Shown piece after piece: positions 23,901-33,480 of a stretch of DNA of 64,000 bases. The stretch is from contig OX638133.1 of the NCBI GenBank assembly GCA_951804985.1, positions 4,298,501 to 4,362,500 on the forward strand, given 5' to 3'. A model generated the notes under the pieces. The model saw only the letters and a program-made list of their open reading frames with translations. It was not told the DNA's origin and made no database searches. The position numbers and the translations under genes were made by a program. Origin of the DNA: Dryomyza anilis (taxonomy: Eukaryota; Arthropoda; Insecta; Diptera; Dryomyzidae). Every line of letters starts with the position of its first letter. The stretch's first letter is position 1.

Positions 23901-26900
23901 TGTTCTCGAAAGATTACAGTACCATATTTATAAATTAACGACTGTTTGGTGTTCCGTTTCAAGAATTGATAAGCACCATGGTTTTACCACAACATTTAGA
24001 GAAACCGCCACAAGTTCTTTAAAATAAACAAATTTCCCTACATTATCGTCGCACAAATAATATATTAAAAAGTTATAAATATATTTGTTATATATTTTAT
24101 AATATTTATCTTTTTTATTTATAAATAAATACTTGAAAGTAATTGACTTATCGTTTTACGCCCCTTTTATCACTATGTAAAATTATGCGTTTGAATTTAT
24201 TTATATCGTTAAAGTTTTTCTACTATAAATAGATATATTTCCGTCGAAAAGTATTAATACTTAAATCGTAATTCTATTATAAATAAGTTATATGTTATAC
24301 ATTTTAAAGATATATTCTGAGGAAAAGATAGGGTAGCAGACATTGGACATAACTTAGTCGATATGGTGTTATGTTAATGACCTAGAACTGCTACTGTCTT
24401 CGGAAGAAGTTTATTTTTCTAGCCATCACAATGTACAAAAAAGCATCTTTAAATATAATAAAATGGTAGAAAAATTCTTAGCAATCTAAAGAAAAGTGCA
24501 ATGATCTTTAAATTCAACCACCAAATTACAAGACCCTCAAGACTCTGTAATTATTAGGTTAAAATCACTGTGATTGGAAATAAAATACTGGGAATGAACT
24601 GATCTATCATTATAAATTAGAAAAAAGGATCATCTATAACGTAATTTTGAGAAAGTCAATAACAAATTCAAAATTTGTATTTTTATTTTTGTAAATTTCA
24701 ACCTGACGCATATTTTAAAAAAGTAGAAAATCATGGAGTTAAAAACCCTGATATACCATTGGAAATGTAATTTAATTGTCTAAAACTTGAATGAAACATT
24801 GATATTCATTTATCAACAGATTATACTTGATAAACAATTTTCGTGTCTAGGTTATGTCAGTAATATGCATTTATTATACACTCTGTACAAAATAATACTT
24901 TTTTATTTATCATTTTCTCATTTTTTGGAGTCATAGAATGACCCCATGAATTATTGACTTCGATGAACCATGAAACACCTTGTATAAATTCACAAACGTT
25001 GCTCCTTTTGCTTCACCAGATCTAACAAAAAATGATATACGTTAGTGGCTTTAATGTACCGAAGGTCACATTTTATTATATGGCTGAATCCACACATTCA
25101 TGGAAAAAGGCATGACATTACCTTTCTACATATTTGATATTCCCTTATTAGAAAATTGGTTCTTCTAAAGGGTTTCGTTTGATGAGGTTATTTTTATCTA
25201 TCAAGTGAAGTTCTCTCTTCTACAACTTCTAATTTCTGATATTTCGATAACCTATCCTATGTATTGATTTTTGATGTATTTCTTGGGTTCGTCATAATTT
25301 TTGCGGTGCTACGTTTTTTTTATTTTATTAATACCCGAGTATTCCATTTCAAAAATCAATTCATTACTTTTCAAATGAGATGAGATCAGTACAGTAGTTT
25401 AACTGAATGCAAAATGTAAATGCAAAGAAAATTTTAAATTTATATAAGAAATATGTGTAAAATATTTTAGGACAAAGTACATATTAAAAGTATTTTTAGC
25501 ACAGTAAGTGGTGATTGCCACAAGTCTAAAAATTCAAGGAAATCAAAAATAGTAAATCAAAAAAGTGTCCAGTTTACTGTGGAATGACCGATATACAATA
25601 TAAACCGGTTACTGATTCAGTGAAATCGACCAAAGTTTGATCAAACCATAAACAAAATAGAATCTTTGGCTTTTTTAACTCAAAAGAAGTCTTATAATAT
25701 TCACCTTCACCTTTTTTTTACTAAAATATTTTCCTATGATTTCAGTCTTTAATAATTAATTTTATGAGTAATTGAAAACTGTTTAGTATTATAAATGAAT
25801 ACAAAAAATGCACTGAATATACACATAAAAAAGTTCATATTATTTATGAATTTGTTCATCAATGTTATGAATTTGTCATTGCGATACTACCAATTACCAA
25901 ATTCATCCCATTTTGAATCCTTCATACACCAAATGAAAAATTTCATAATATTGATTAACGCATTCATAATATTTATGAAAAAATTCATCGTATTTATGAA
26001 CTTTTTAACTATTTAAAAATAAAAAAATATATTTTTTTTCATTCATATAATATGATTAGAATAATTTATTGACAGCCCGATATTTCATTTTCTTATGGTT
26101 AATTAAACAATATCTGTTGGTGCAGATTTTTCAATTTTGCTTTATTGATATAAATGTACTCTTAAATATGAATTGGTCTTTAAAATCATATTTTGGGGAT
26201 GCTATTACTATTTGAAATTTTATTATAAAAACCATATAGTTGGTTTAAATATACTGATGTTTTATTGATACTAAAAACTAAATCGCCTACCACTGTTCAC
26301 TGCTACTTGTGGCACGAGCCACAAATTTATATAAATAGAGTTTTCATTAGTTTAGAAATTTCGTATTCTTTTTTTTATATTCTGTTTTGTTATATTTTTG
26401 TTGTGTTTGCAGTTTTATGTCGATTACTTGTAGCATTTCAGAAAAATAATTGCCAGATCATTGAAAATAATGAAATTTTAAACTGAATTTTCCGCTTGCA
26501 ACTGTTTCGAATATTTGATAAGAAGACTGAAATATGTTAAGGGTCATTTTGTGTTTTTACAACATAATACAAATAAATTAAAATTATCAATATACGCAAA
26601 AGTTTGATTCGATTACCTACTTTAGAATAACTACATAGATTCAAATGTAATAAACAAATTAAAATCAATCCTATATGGAATGGAGCACAATATATTCCGT
26701 GTTAATTAATCAAAAATTGATAGAGTAACGAATTTATAATTATTCTGAATTCTGAATATGACGACGATGCTACAATCAAGTGCAATCATTCAAATTGCTA
26801 TCAGAACCAGACAGCAAAATCAATCAGTACAACGTAATTAAAATACTTACACTATGAAAAAGTAATTGAAATATTTTAAGTAATTCATGTGTAAATTGTG

Positions 26901-29540
26901 TATATATTAAAATTAGTGCTCTTTAATAGATAATAAACTTTTTAATGTCATTGGAATTTTTGGTAAGAGTACCAAAATAACCGAAATAGACGTATAATCT
27001 AAATCTGTGAAATTTCATGAAAACACTGATATACGAGACACATACAAATTCCAATTTGGATACCTTTTATACATAGTCCAAATTCTGTAAAAAAATATTT
27101 TTAAAAGTGACTGAAAATGGTCGGAAAAACTGAGTATGCAGTCAAAATCATCATTGTCAAACTATTTATACTGGTATTTGGGATATCTATCCATAGACAA
27201 ATCGTTATTAGTAGTTATATTACTCAGTAACGTAGTCCCTTTTTGGTATTTTTAAAATCTGCAAATGCCGACGTAAATTTTTGAGGATGTTAGAGAAGGT
27301 AGAGAAGAAAAAAGTAATGTCTAAATATGGTTGAATTATAATCTAGAAACCATACAATAATGTGAAAAATAAAGACATTATTATTTGATCACACTAAAAT
27401 TGTTATTCGTATAGATATCTCCAGGTACCAAAAAAATCGATTATTTTTTGTTACGAATTATACCCATACCATCTGATTCTTCACGTATAATTAGATAAAA
27501 TATATATTCTCTAAAACCAATTCCATAATATACGAATTTAGTTGTGTAATTATTTTATAAAGAAATAATAAAATTTAAAAATGAAAATTAATCTTTTCAT
27601 CAACAAGTGATATTTTTTTCGAAAATTCATAATTTCATCAAAAATTCATATTTTCGTCAAAAATTGAAATTTTTATCGAAAATTCATATTTTCATCGAAA
27701 ATTCATAATTACATAAAAAATTCATAATTTTATCATATTTTCATTCATTTTTCATTCATATTTTTGTCAAAAATTGACATTTTTATCGAAAATTCATAAT
27801 TTCACCGAAAAATCATATATTCATCGAAAATTCATATTTTCATCAATAATTCATATTTTCGTCAAAAATTCATAATTTCATCAAAAATTCATATTTTTGT
27901 CAAAAATTGAAATTTTTATCGAAAATTCATATTTTCATCGACAATTCATAATTTCATCAAAAATTTATAATTTCCTCAAAAATTCATATTTTTGTCAAAA
28001 ATTGACATTTTTATCGAAAATTCATATTTTCATCAAAAATTCATATTTTCATAAAAAATTCATATTTTCGTCAAAATTGATAATTTCATCAAAAATTCAT
28101 ATTTTCGTCAAAAATTGATATTTTCATCGAAAATTCATAATTTCATCAAAAATTCATATTTTCATCGAAAATTCATAATTTCATCAAAAATTCATATTTT
28201 CGTCCAAAATTCATAATTTCATCAAAAATTCATATTTTTGTCAAAAATTTAAATTTTTATCAAAAATTCATATTTTCGTCAAAAATTCATAATTTCATCA
28301 AAATTTCATCAAAAATTCATATTTTCATCGAAAATGTAAATTTTCATCGAAAATGCAAATTTTCATCGAAAATGTAAATTTTTATCTAATAGGTTCATGG
28401 AAATGGAAGTGGACATTTTGCATCGAAAATTCATATTTTCATCAAAAATTCAAATGTTCGTCAAAAATTAATAATTTTATCAAAAATTCATATTTTCATC
28501 AAAAATTGATATTTTTATCGAAAATTCATATTTTTTTTACACAATTCATATTTTCATAAAAAATTCATAATTTCATCAAAAATTCATATTTTCGTCAAAA
28601 ATTGATATTTTCATCGAAAATTCATATTTTCATCGAAAATTCATATTTTCATCTAAAATGTAAATTTTGCATCGAAAATTCATATTTTCATCGAAAATTC
28701 ATATTTTCATCGAAAATTCATATTTTCATCAAAAATGTAAATTTTGCATCGAAAATTCATATTTTCATCGAAATTCATATTTTCATCAAAAATTCATATT
28801 TTCATCGAAAATTCATAGTTTCTTCAAGAATTGATATTTTAAGCGAAAATCCATCAATCATCGAAAATTTATATTTTCTTAAAAAATAGAAAGATCAAAC
28901 AATCTGTTGAGAACATATGACATTGAGAACCACTGGCTGGGTAAATCCCAAAAGTAGGATGCATTCGAATAATGCAAAATGAATTTGACCTTTGTCTACT
29001 TTTAATTAAAATCTATTTCGTTAATTGTATGGTTTGCAGTTTCAAGAATTGATAAGAACCATGATTTTACCACAACCTTAATTTTGAAGCTTGAATTTCA
29101 TTAAAATAAACAAATTTCCCCACATTATCGCATAAACAAAACAAATTATAAGAACAAACAAAAATTATTTTGTATACAATTTATTTTTTATCAGCAAACT
29201 ACAGACTCACTTAATAACATTTAAAATATCAACATCAACAAATGTTTTTAATAATTTTGACGATTTTATCTCGCGATGCTTTTTGTTTGTTCATGAGCGG
29301 CACCCACATAGACGCCGTCACACTCACCTGAAACACTGTCAACGGCATGTGGAACTCGGCGCCACCGGTCATCAGAAAACCCCACTTGGAATCATCCTTG
29401 TTGGCATAGGCATCCGACTCGACATCGAAGGCGGGAAAGCCGTCGGTGTCGCCGATGCCACAGGAGAGTTTGATGATCGGCTGCTTCTTGGGCGGCTCCG
29501 GCGTGTACGAATAGAGCAGACCGAAATTGGCTTCCGGCAT
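11834..29540 (-). CDS. Zasp66: Zasp66-like PDZ protein (ALP/Enigma family), whole gene span
   Basis: Zasp proteins are Z-disc scaffolds that bind alpha-actinin in fly muscle. I rebuilt eight exons (listed separately) of 213, 152, 95, 173, 55, 662, 56 and 118 nt. All phases join and give 507 residues. Residues about 50-122 form a PDZ domain: carboxylate-binding loop WGFLMTGGAEF, then LTVFQVTPDGLADKGGIRLG, GDIILEINEED, LAQAHEKI and KKIFFLVKR. Next come a Pro-rich linker (PKPMPPPK), a segment with HPIMWQEPPEPPKPKKKK and an acidic stretch. Exon 6 has two Asp/Glu-rich runs (about 303-312 and 350-375), and the C-terminus has WPWADREKIIYK. There is no LIM domain, consistent with Zasp66 rather than Zasp52. 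The name rests on family memory; Zasp67 is the main alternative. A 255-residue form can end in exon 5. Confidence 0.7.
11952..13334 (-). repeat. intron 7, mostly a GGAACC-type repeat array (12262-13250)
   Basis: Units of about 145-157 bp each contain a CAGGGACCACAAAGAAC core (near 12400, 12548, 12705, 12980, 13133) and GGAACCGATATC words. A larger block starting CGCAAAGAAC near 12270 recurs near 12845, so a higher-order period of about 575 bp is visible. The remainder is A/T-rich intron. Confidence 0.65.
13335..13390 (-). CDS. Zasp66: Zasp66-like exon 7
   Basis: A 56-nt exon between acceptor TTCAATTGCAG and donor GTGGGT. It enters in phase 0 and reads LDKLERCWPWADREKIIY plus AA, which joins exon 8 in frame as Lys-Gln-Ser-Thr. 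Confidence 0.65.
13450..14111 (-). CDS. Zasp66: Zasp66-like exon 6 (large acidic exon)
   Basis: A 662-nt exon after acceptor TGCGTACAG, entered with one base carried over. It begins (A)SIEQRLRDMQRKLSEIAE, an amphipathic, coiled-coil-like start. It has Asp/Glu runs in the middle and ends ...LPEKQQK. The donor is GTCTCA, which is weak, but the phase fits exon 7 exactly. The two acidic runs contain several potential CK2-type sites (SDEEED, SSDD). Confidence 0.65.
14112..14385 (-). other. 3' UTR of the short form / intron 5 of the long form
   Basis: If exon 5 is read through to its TAA at 14386-14388, this is 3' UTR; AATAAA on the - strand occurs near 14199. If the donor at 14465 is used, it is intron. 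Confidence 0.4.
14386..14520 (-). CDS. Zasp66: Zasp66-like exon 5, splice or termination switch
   Basis: After acceptor GAGCCGCAG the frame reads ELPHHRIIRNIRRFFNEV. Two fates fit. Splicing at G|GTGACA (exon 14466-14520, 55 nt) gives the phase needed by exon 6. Reading on through GDNSELKNRTIEDMLMALPS gives a TAA and a 255-residue protein. The acceptor has a poor pyrimidine tract, and GAG|CCGCAG three codons' width upstream is a possible alternative adding Pro-Gln. Confidence 0.55.
   Translation of the reverse strand, partial: ELPHHRIIRNIRRFFNEVGDNSELKNRTIEDMLMALPSASKAKN
14521..15589 (-). other. Zasp66-like intron 4, AT-rich part
   Basis: A/T-rich intron with many AAATAAAA words. I see no exon signals or repeats of note. 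Confidence 0.4.
15590..16697. mobile_element. family-1 MITE, left end lost, interrupted by a SINE
   Basis: The right end GGCATGTCAGTGACG at 16697 and the inner segments (TTGGATATTTCTAGCCACAA near 15655, GCCAAAAGGGCGAATCTTTT near 15721, the mirror AAAAGATTCGCCTTTTGGCA near 15989) match the 61-kb copy. The part 15715-16015 folds on itself as a hairpin of about 300 nt. No intact left terminal repeat is visible. Confidence 0.65.
16235..16435 (+). mobile_element. tRNA-derived SINE, complete, with 12-bp target duplication
   Basis: Flanked on both sides by the identical 12-mer CCATGAAAAGTT (16223-16234 and 16436-16447). It has a pol III A-box-like TAGCACGCTGA (16256-16266) and a perfect B box GGTTCGAATCC (16288-16298), a tRNA-unrelated body, and an A-rich tail. 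It sits inside the family-1 MITE, so it is the younger of the two. Confidence 0.8.
16698..17136 (-). other. Zasp66-like intron 4, unremarkable
   Basis: AT-rich with no feature seen. Confidence 0.4.
17137..17388. mobile_element. family-2 MITE, complete
   Basis: Ends are inverted repeats: GTCGTTGTAGAACG and CGTTCTACAACGAC, 252 bp apart. Half copies occur at about 23402 and 47130-47291. It is non-coding. Confidence 0.65.
17389..18241 (-). other. Zasp66-like intron 4, proximal part
   Basis: AT-rich. A less AT-rich patch at 18010-18115 has CAGCAG|GTTAAG and AATAAG|GTTAGA on the - strand, but the phase does not fit the neighbouring exons, so I call no exon. Confidence 0.4.
18242..18414 (-). CDS. 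Zasp66: Zasp66-like exon 4
   Basis: Acceptor TTCGTTGTAG, donor GAG|GTGATG. Entered with one base, it reads (E)FTPTPLLGSRCWHPIMWQ, then EPPEPPKPKKKKTKTEIDEE, then an acidic end ...EDESSDEEEE. Pro-rich, Lys-rich and acidic blocks follow one another. Confidence 0.75.
18415..18672 (-). other. Zasp66-like intron 3
   Basis: Short intron of 258 nt with GACAGGACAGGACA microsatellite-like sequence near 18545. Confidence 0.5.
18673..18767 (-). CDS. Zasp66: Zasp66-like exon 3
   Basis: Acceptor TTATCTTGCAG, donor AAAG|GTATTT. Reads (S)MDDDMQQLDGYEPGEEK then AIVLRVPKPMPPPK plus one base of the next codon. It links the PDZ domain to the Pro-rich segment. Confidence 0.78.
18837..18988 (-). CDS. Zasp66: Zasp66-like exon 2 (second half of the PDZ domain)
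   Basis: Acceptor CATTTAG, donor AGAG|GTAAAA. Phase 0 entry gives VTPDGLADKGGIRLGDIILE then INEEDATQLTLAQAHEKIDA and SGKKIFFLVK plus AG of an Arg/Ser codon. The GD-I-L-IN and A-A/Q-A-H-E-I motifs are classic PDZ strands and the alpha-B helix. Confidence 0.82.
18989..19225 (-). other. AT-rich intron between exon 2 and candidate exon B
   Basis: Nothing but A/T-rich sequence. The acceptor of exon 2 is at its left end. Confidence 0.4.
19226..19302 (-). CDS. candidate exon B in intron 1, phase-compatible with exon 2
   Basis: A 77-nt segment between TTTTCAG and the consensus donor GTGAGT. Of the three frames only one is open. With one incoming base it reads (D)VRPDHVIPDDNDVGHNSFE then YEYARF and leaves phase 0, exactly the phase exon 2 takes. 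It could be an alternative 5' exon of the Zasp66-like gene, replacing the first half of the PDZ domain, or part of a nested gene. The FEYEY string also recalls insect cuticle proteins, but the chitin-binding consensus is absent. Confidence 0.4.
19535..19581 (-). CDS. candidate exon A, signal-peptide-like, upstream of exon B
   Basis: After acceptor TTGATTGTAG the frame reads ALIFLVAYAGLIAAE and reaches donor G|GTGTCA in the phase exon B needs, giving ...IAAE-D-VRPD. A hydrophobic stretch ending in Ala-Ala is signal-peptide-like. The start codon would lie in a further upstream exon that I cannot place. A second donor AAG|GTTAGA lies at 19518. This is speculative. Confidence 0.22.
19582..21882. 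other. intron 1 of the Zasp66-like gene, unannotated part
   Basis: At 19725-19870 two similar segments with TCAATTATATGTC/TGAATTATATGTC words form a diverged direct repeat. At 20270-20420 a GCAGCAACAAC-rich stretch looks exon-like in composition but has no clear frame. At 21735-21765 GTCCGACCCAAT is repeated three times. The rest is AT-rich. Confidence 0.35.
21883..22046 (+). CDS. candidate + strand exon: membrane helix plus Cys-rich tail
   Basis: Between acceptor AAATTTTCAG and donor GAG|GTACAC one frame is open for 54 codons with no ATG, as for an internal exon. It reads NLSLGLIVCALICGWFLYLF, LVFYFLKFIK (a helix of about 24 hydrophobic residues followed by Lys), then NCYWRCACRSSYWGQQRQQT and CCPE. 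Cys clustered just after a membrane helix is typical of palmitoylated juxtamembrane segments. It would be one exon of a single-pass membrane protein gene overlapping the Zasp66-like intron on the opposite strand. I do not recognise the family; partner exons are not identified. Confidence 0.4.
22060..22385 (+). repeat. degenerate GTGTTTCCCACAAA tandem repeat
   Basis: About a dozen units of 22-27 bp, each an AGTGTTTCCCACAAA core plus a variable tail (ACACGAAA, TATTTGA). The left edge has a CAAACACTAAAGTGTTTG palindrome. Confidence 0.6.
22386..23400. other. intron/intergenic DNA with an element fragment
   Basis: At about 23110-23155 CTTCGGTCGGGCCTGACTATG matches the start of the repeat at 46376. 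A Cys-codon-rich stretch at 22810-22870 has an open frame but no convincing splice sites. Otherwise AT-rich. Confidence 0.35.
23402..23470 (+). mobile_element. left half of a family-2 MITE
   Basis: TCGTCGTTGTAGAAGTAAAA and following bases match the left end at 17137. The copy is broken just before the SINE. Confidence 0.5.
23471..23748 (+). mobile_element. tRNA-derived SINE, second type
   Basis: A-box-like TAGCTCAAGGTTAGTG (from 23476) and B-box GGTTCAAGTCT (23519-23529) start the element. The body includes CTACCTCTCAGCAGTAAATG and CCGTTTGGATTCGGC and ends in repeated AACTGTAGG/AACTGTAAGGCC words. I know this body type from calyptrate fly genomes, hence the host inference. Confidence 0.65.
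23749..24514. other. AT-rich intron with one duplicated segment
   Basis: At 23935-24060 a stretch with TTTCAAGAATTGATAAG and AAAATAAACAAATTTCCC recurs in the same orientation at 29038-29140. Confidence 0.4.
24515..25000 (-). mobile_element. dispersed repeat family 5, - orientation
   Basis: In reverse complement it matches 48797-49300: one end has TACAAGGTGTTTCATGGTTC and GGGGTCATTCTATGAC, the other CTTGTAATTTGGTGGTTG. It is non-coding. Confidence 0.55.
25001..27603. other. AT-rich intron 1 sequence
   Basis: At 25795-26010 AATTCAT and ATTTATGAA words recur without a clear period. Open frames are short. No gene is supported. Confidence 0.4.
27604..28890. repeat. 19-bp minisatellite, block 1
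   Basis: Tandem copies of CATCGAAAATTCATATTTT (19 bp) with variants CATCAAAAATTCATATTTT and GTCAAAAATTCATAATTT, about 65 units. Because 19 is not a multiple of 3, three units fill 19 codons and every frame runs through, making spurious open frames rich in Ile, Phe, Ser and Lys. It lies in intron 1 about 440 bp from exon 1. Confidence 0.85.
28891..29327 (-). other. intron 1, proximal to exon 1
   Basis: Includes the second copy (29038-29140) of the duplicated segment seen at 23935. The consensus donor GTGAGT is at its right end. Confidence 0.45.
29328..29540 (-). CDS. Zasp66: Zasp66-like exon 1 (start codon, first half of PDZ)
   Basis: ATG at 29540-29538. It reads MPEANFGLLYSYTPEPPKKQ, PIIKLSCGIGDTDGFPAFDV, ESDAYANKDDSKWGFLMTGG and AEFHMPLTVFQ, then a perfect CAG|GTGAGT donor. 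The WGFLMTGG loop is the PDZ peptide-binding loop. It is markedly more GC-rich than its surroundings. The fit of phase 0 to exon 2, 10.3 kb away, completes one PDZ fold across the intron. Confidence 0.8.
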
Positions 29541-30639
29541 GATGCAGCAGAAGAGAGCACAATGATGCGCGAGTGTCGAAAAGAGTACGTGAGTCGAAAA
29601 GAAACTAAAAGAGCGTGTGCATCAAAGAGAGCTATGTATGCTATAAATGCTCGCGTGTTCAAAACAAACGCACTTTTTTTCTACGCAACTCAAAGAAGAA
29701 CTGTGTTGAAATATTTTTGTTTAATTTTGTTATTTGTTTTTTTCTTGATTTTAAAAATATCTTACAAAATTACAAAATACTCTTTGCAAACGAAAATCTC
29801 TAAAATGATTGCCGATGATCTGAGAAAAAAATATGACAATTTTTGAGTGATTTAAGTTTGCAAAAAAATTTAACCGAGTTCAGTTGCACCGAAATTGTTT
29901 ATTGATTTTTTAAAAAGTCTACATTTGACTTTTTAAATAAAGTTTTTCTTTAAAGTAAAAACACTTTTTCACTGTTATATAACAAATTTTAGAAAATTGC
30001 ACAATCGTCACGACTTTCTATAGCATTTCTCAAAAACTTTTTACAATTTCAAAACACTTTTTAATTTAGTTTTAGATGTTTACATTTATTTTCTTTAAAT
30101 TTATTTAATTTTTAAAACATTTTATGTACAGATTTTTAAAATATTAATTTTTCTTAATTAGTTCCATGTACTACTATTCTGTAATTCTTGCTTTGCACTC
30201 GACTGCAATTCGGCAACTAATCATTCTAGTACCTCTTCTTTTTGGCCACATCGTTCTTCGCTTTTTATCGGTCTGATTTTTAAGTTTTTTTTTAGTTTTC
30301 GATTTCTTGTTGATTTTCTGTAATTGTTGCCTCATGTCTGCGATAGGACGGACGCTAATAGACATGAAGTCGGACGCTTCGAAACTATGTTTGATGTTGT
30401 TGTATTTTGGGATAGGTCCACACTGTAACGCTGTGGTTGTTGCATTTTTCTCATTTTTCGTAATTTGTTTTTTTTTTCGGTTGTGAATTATTTTTATTAA
30501 GCGTTTCTATGTTTATTTGGTTTGGACTCGTGCGGTGAATGTACGCCAACTCAAGTGGCGCACAGTGAGGAAAAACCATTAAATACTTTTTAAATTTATA
30601 TATGAACAAATGCCAGTTGGTTCTTTTCATATTTTAGAC
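29541..30639 (-). promoter_or_regulatory. presumed 5' UTR/promoter region of the Zasp66-like gene
   Basis: Directly upstream of exon 1. I cannot identify a TATA box or start site; more upstream non-coding exons are possible. The region is AT-rich with a few less AT-rich patches (29560-29680, 30180-30260, 30340-30420). Confidence 0.3.
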
Positions 30640-31670
30640 AAAAAATCAAATTTCCAACGATTTATATTTTAATCGAAAATTCGTCCTTTCATTCATATTT
30701 TTCATCAAAAATTCATATGTTCATCAAAAGTTCATATTTTCATCGAAAATTCATATTTTCATTGGAAATTCATATTTTCATCAAAAAAATTCATATTTTC
30801 ATCGAAAATTCATGTTTTCATCAAAAATTCATATTTTCATCGAATATTCATATTTTTATCAAAAATTCATATTTTCATCGAATATTCATTTTTTCATTAT
30901 AAATTCATATATTCATCAAAAATTCGTATATTCATCAAAAATTCGTATTTTCATCAAAAATTCATATTTTCATCGAATATTCATATTTTCATCGGAAATT
31001 CATATTTTCATCGGAATTTCATATTTTACTCGAAAAATCATATTTTCATCGAAAATTCATATTTATAACGAAAATTCTATTTAAAAAATAATATTTTTTT
31101 TATCAAAAATTCATATTTTAATCGAAAATAAATATATTTATTGAAAATTCAGATTTTTATCGAATATTCATATTTTCATCAAATATTCATATATTCATCG
31201 AAAATTCATATATACATCGAAAATTCACCTTGGCATCGAAAATTCATATTTTATAGAAAATTTATATTTTTATCGAATATTTATTTTTTTCATCAAAAAA
31301 TCATATTTTCATCGAAAATTCATATATACATCGAAAATTTTCATATTTTATCAAAAATTCATATTTCCATTGAAAATTCATAATATCATCAAAAATTCAT
31401 ATTTCCATTGAAAATTCATAATATCATCAAAATTTCATATTTTCGTCAAAAATTCATATTTTCATCAAAAATTCATAATTTCATCAAAAATTCATATTTT
31501 CGTCAAAAATTCATAATTTCATCAAAAATTCATATTTTCGTCAAAAATTCATATTTTTGTCAAAAAATTATATTTTTATAGACAAGTCATATTCCTCAAA
31601 AATTCATAATTTCATCAAAAATTCATATTTTCGTCAAAATTTAATATTTTCATCGAAAATTCACATTTTT
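30640..31670. repeat. 19-bp minisatellite, block 2
   Basis: Same unit as block 1 (CATCGAAAATTCATATTTT) with more TATTCATATTTT and ATACATCGAAAA variants; about 54 units. It begins about 1.1 kb upstream of exon 1 of the Zasp66-like gene. Confidence 0.82.
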
Positions 31671-32370
31671 GAGAGAAAAAAATAAAAAACAATTTATTAA
31701 ATTTCCTTTGACAAACATCTGAAAATTATTCAGTTTTCAGCATTAAAAAAAACTCTTGCAAAACTACTTCGAACACTCTCACTCGAAGGCATTTACACTT
31801 CGTCGAGCTTTTCACCAAAAACCGAGAAAAATATGTAAACTACAAAAGTTTTTCGGTTGCAGGCACCTAGAAGTAGCTACAGATCAGCCGGTAAAATTTG
31901 AGCGCTGTTGCAGAATATTTAAAAATTCATATATTGCAAAAAAAACAACGGAAAAACATTTTGGTAACTTTTTTAAAAATAATAGTTATTATAAATTTAA
32001 AAATAGCAGTAAATCCGATATAAAAGAAATAGCTTTTGCCATATTTTCTGTATCCATCGCTTATAGAACGTCTTTTCGTGGTAGCCCGCTGTATAAACAA
32101 AACTCATGAATTATTTGCAGCTTCCTGGCATGTTCATAAATGCACCGTCATGCATTTTTATGAGCTGCGGCGCAGCATTTCCTGTACCACCGGCCGGCCA
32201 CCCACATTGTATGTTGTTGCCAGCAAATTTGACCTAATTAAGCTTTTAACTGGATGCGCGCACTATTTGGTATTTATTCACACGCCAGTCATTAAAATTT
32301 GCATAATTTCTATATTTTTAAAAATAAATTGCATTTGAAATTTATACTTCTTCTGATCCTTTATACTAAA
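31671..32370. other. unique spacer between minisatellite blocks 2 and 3
   Basis: Ordinary, less repetitive sequence with a GC-richer patch at 32110-32270. The right edge has CACGCCAGTCATTAAAATTT, which recurs in diverged form beyond block 3 at about 33520. Confidence 0.4.
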
Positions 32371-33480
32371 AATACACATAAATTTCATCAAATATTATAT
32401 CAAACATTCATTTTAAACAACATTTTAAAGTTTCATTAAAAATGTATGTTTTAATCGAAATTTATCAAAAGAAATGTATCATTTCATCAAAAATTAGTAT
32501 TTTCGTTAAAGATTCATAATTTCATCAGAAATTTTATATTTTCATAAAATTTCCAAGTTTATATTTTGCATATTTTCATCAAAAATTCACATTTACATCG
32601 AAAATTAATTTGTTCATCAAAAATTCATATTTTCATCGATAAATCATATTTTCATCAAAAATTCATATTTTCATCGAAAATTCATATTTACATCAAAAAT
32701 TCATATTTTCATCAAAAATTCATATTTTCATCGAAAATTCATATTTTCATCGAAAATCCATATTTTCATCAAAAAATCATATTTTCATCAAAAAATCATA
32801 TTTTCATCGAAAACTCATATTTTCATCGAAAATTCATATTTACAAAAAAATTCACATTTTCATCAAAAATTTATATTTTCATCGAAAATTCATATTTTCA
32901 TCAAAAAATCCAAATCGATGGAAATATGAATTTTCTATGAAAATACATATTTTCATAGAAAATACATATTTTCATAGAAAATACATATTTTCATAGAAAA
33001 TACATATTTTCATAGAAAATTCATATTTTCATAGAAAATTCATATTTCCATCGAAAATTCATATTTTCATAGAAAATTCATATTTTCATAGAAAATTCAT
33101 ATTTTCATAGAAAATTCATATTTTCATAGAAAATTCATATTTTCATAGAAAATTCATATTTTCATCAAATATTCACATTTACATCAAAAATTCATATTTT
33201 CATCAAAAATTCATATTTTTATCGAAATTCATATTTTCATCAGAAATTCATATTTAAACCAAAAATTCATATTTTCATCGTAAATTCATATTTACATTAA
33301 AAATTCATATGTTCATCAAAAATTCATATTTTCATCGAAAATTCATATTTTCATCTAAAACGCATTTTTCATCTAAAACGCATATTTTCATCGGAATTGT
33401 ATAATCTCATCAAAAATTCATAGCTTCGTGAATTTTCATACATACATCGATAAATTAATATTTTCATCTAAAATCAAATT
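32371..33480. repeat. 19-bp minisatellite, block 3, with a homogenised sub-array
   Basis: Same 19-bp family. At about 32933-33165 a run of a dozen units carries CATAGAAAA in place of CATCGAAAA, with a TACATATTTT variant in its left half, indicating recent local amplification of one variant. Confidence 0.82.

Noticed and set aside
27604..33480. Regular short repeats reminiscent of a CRISPR array
   Set aside because: Units are directly adjacent with no unique spacers, there are no cas genes and the genome is eukaryotic.
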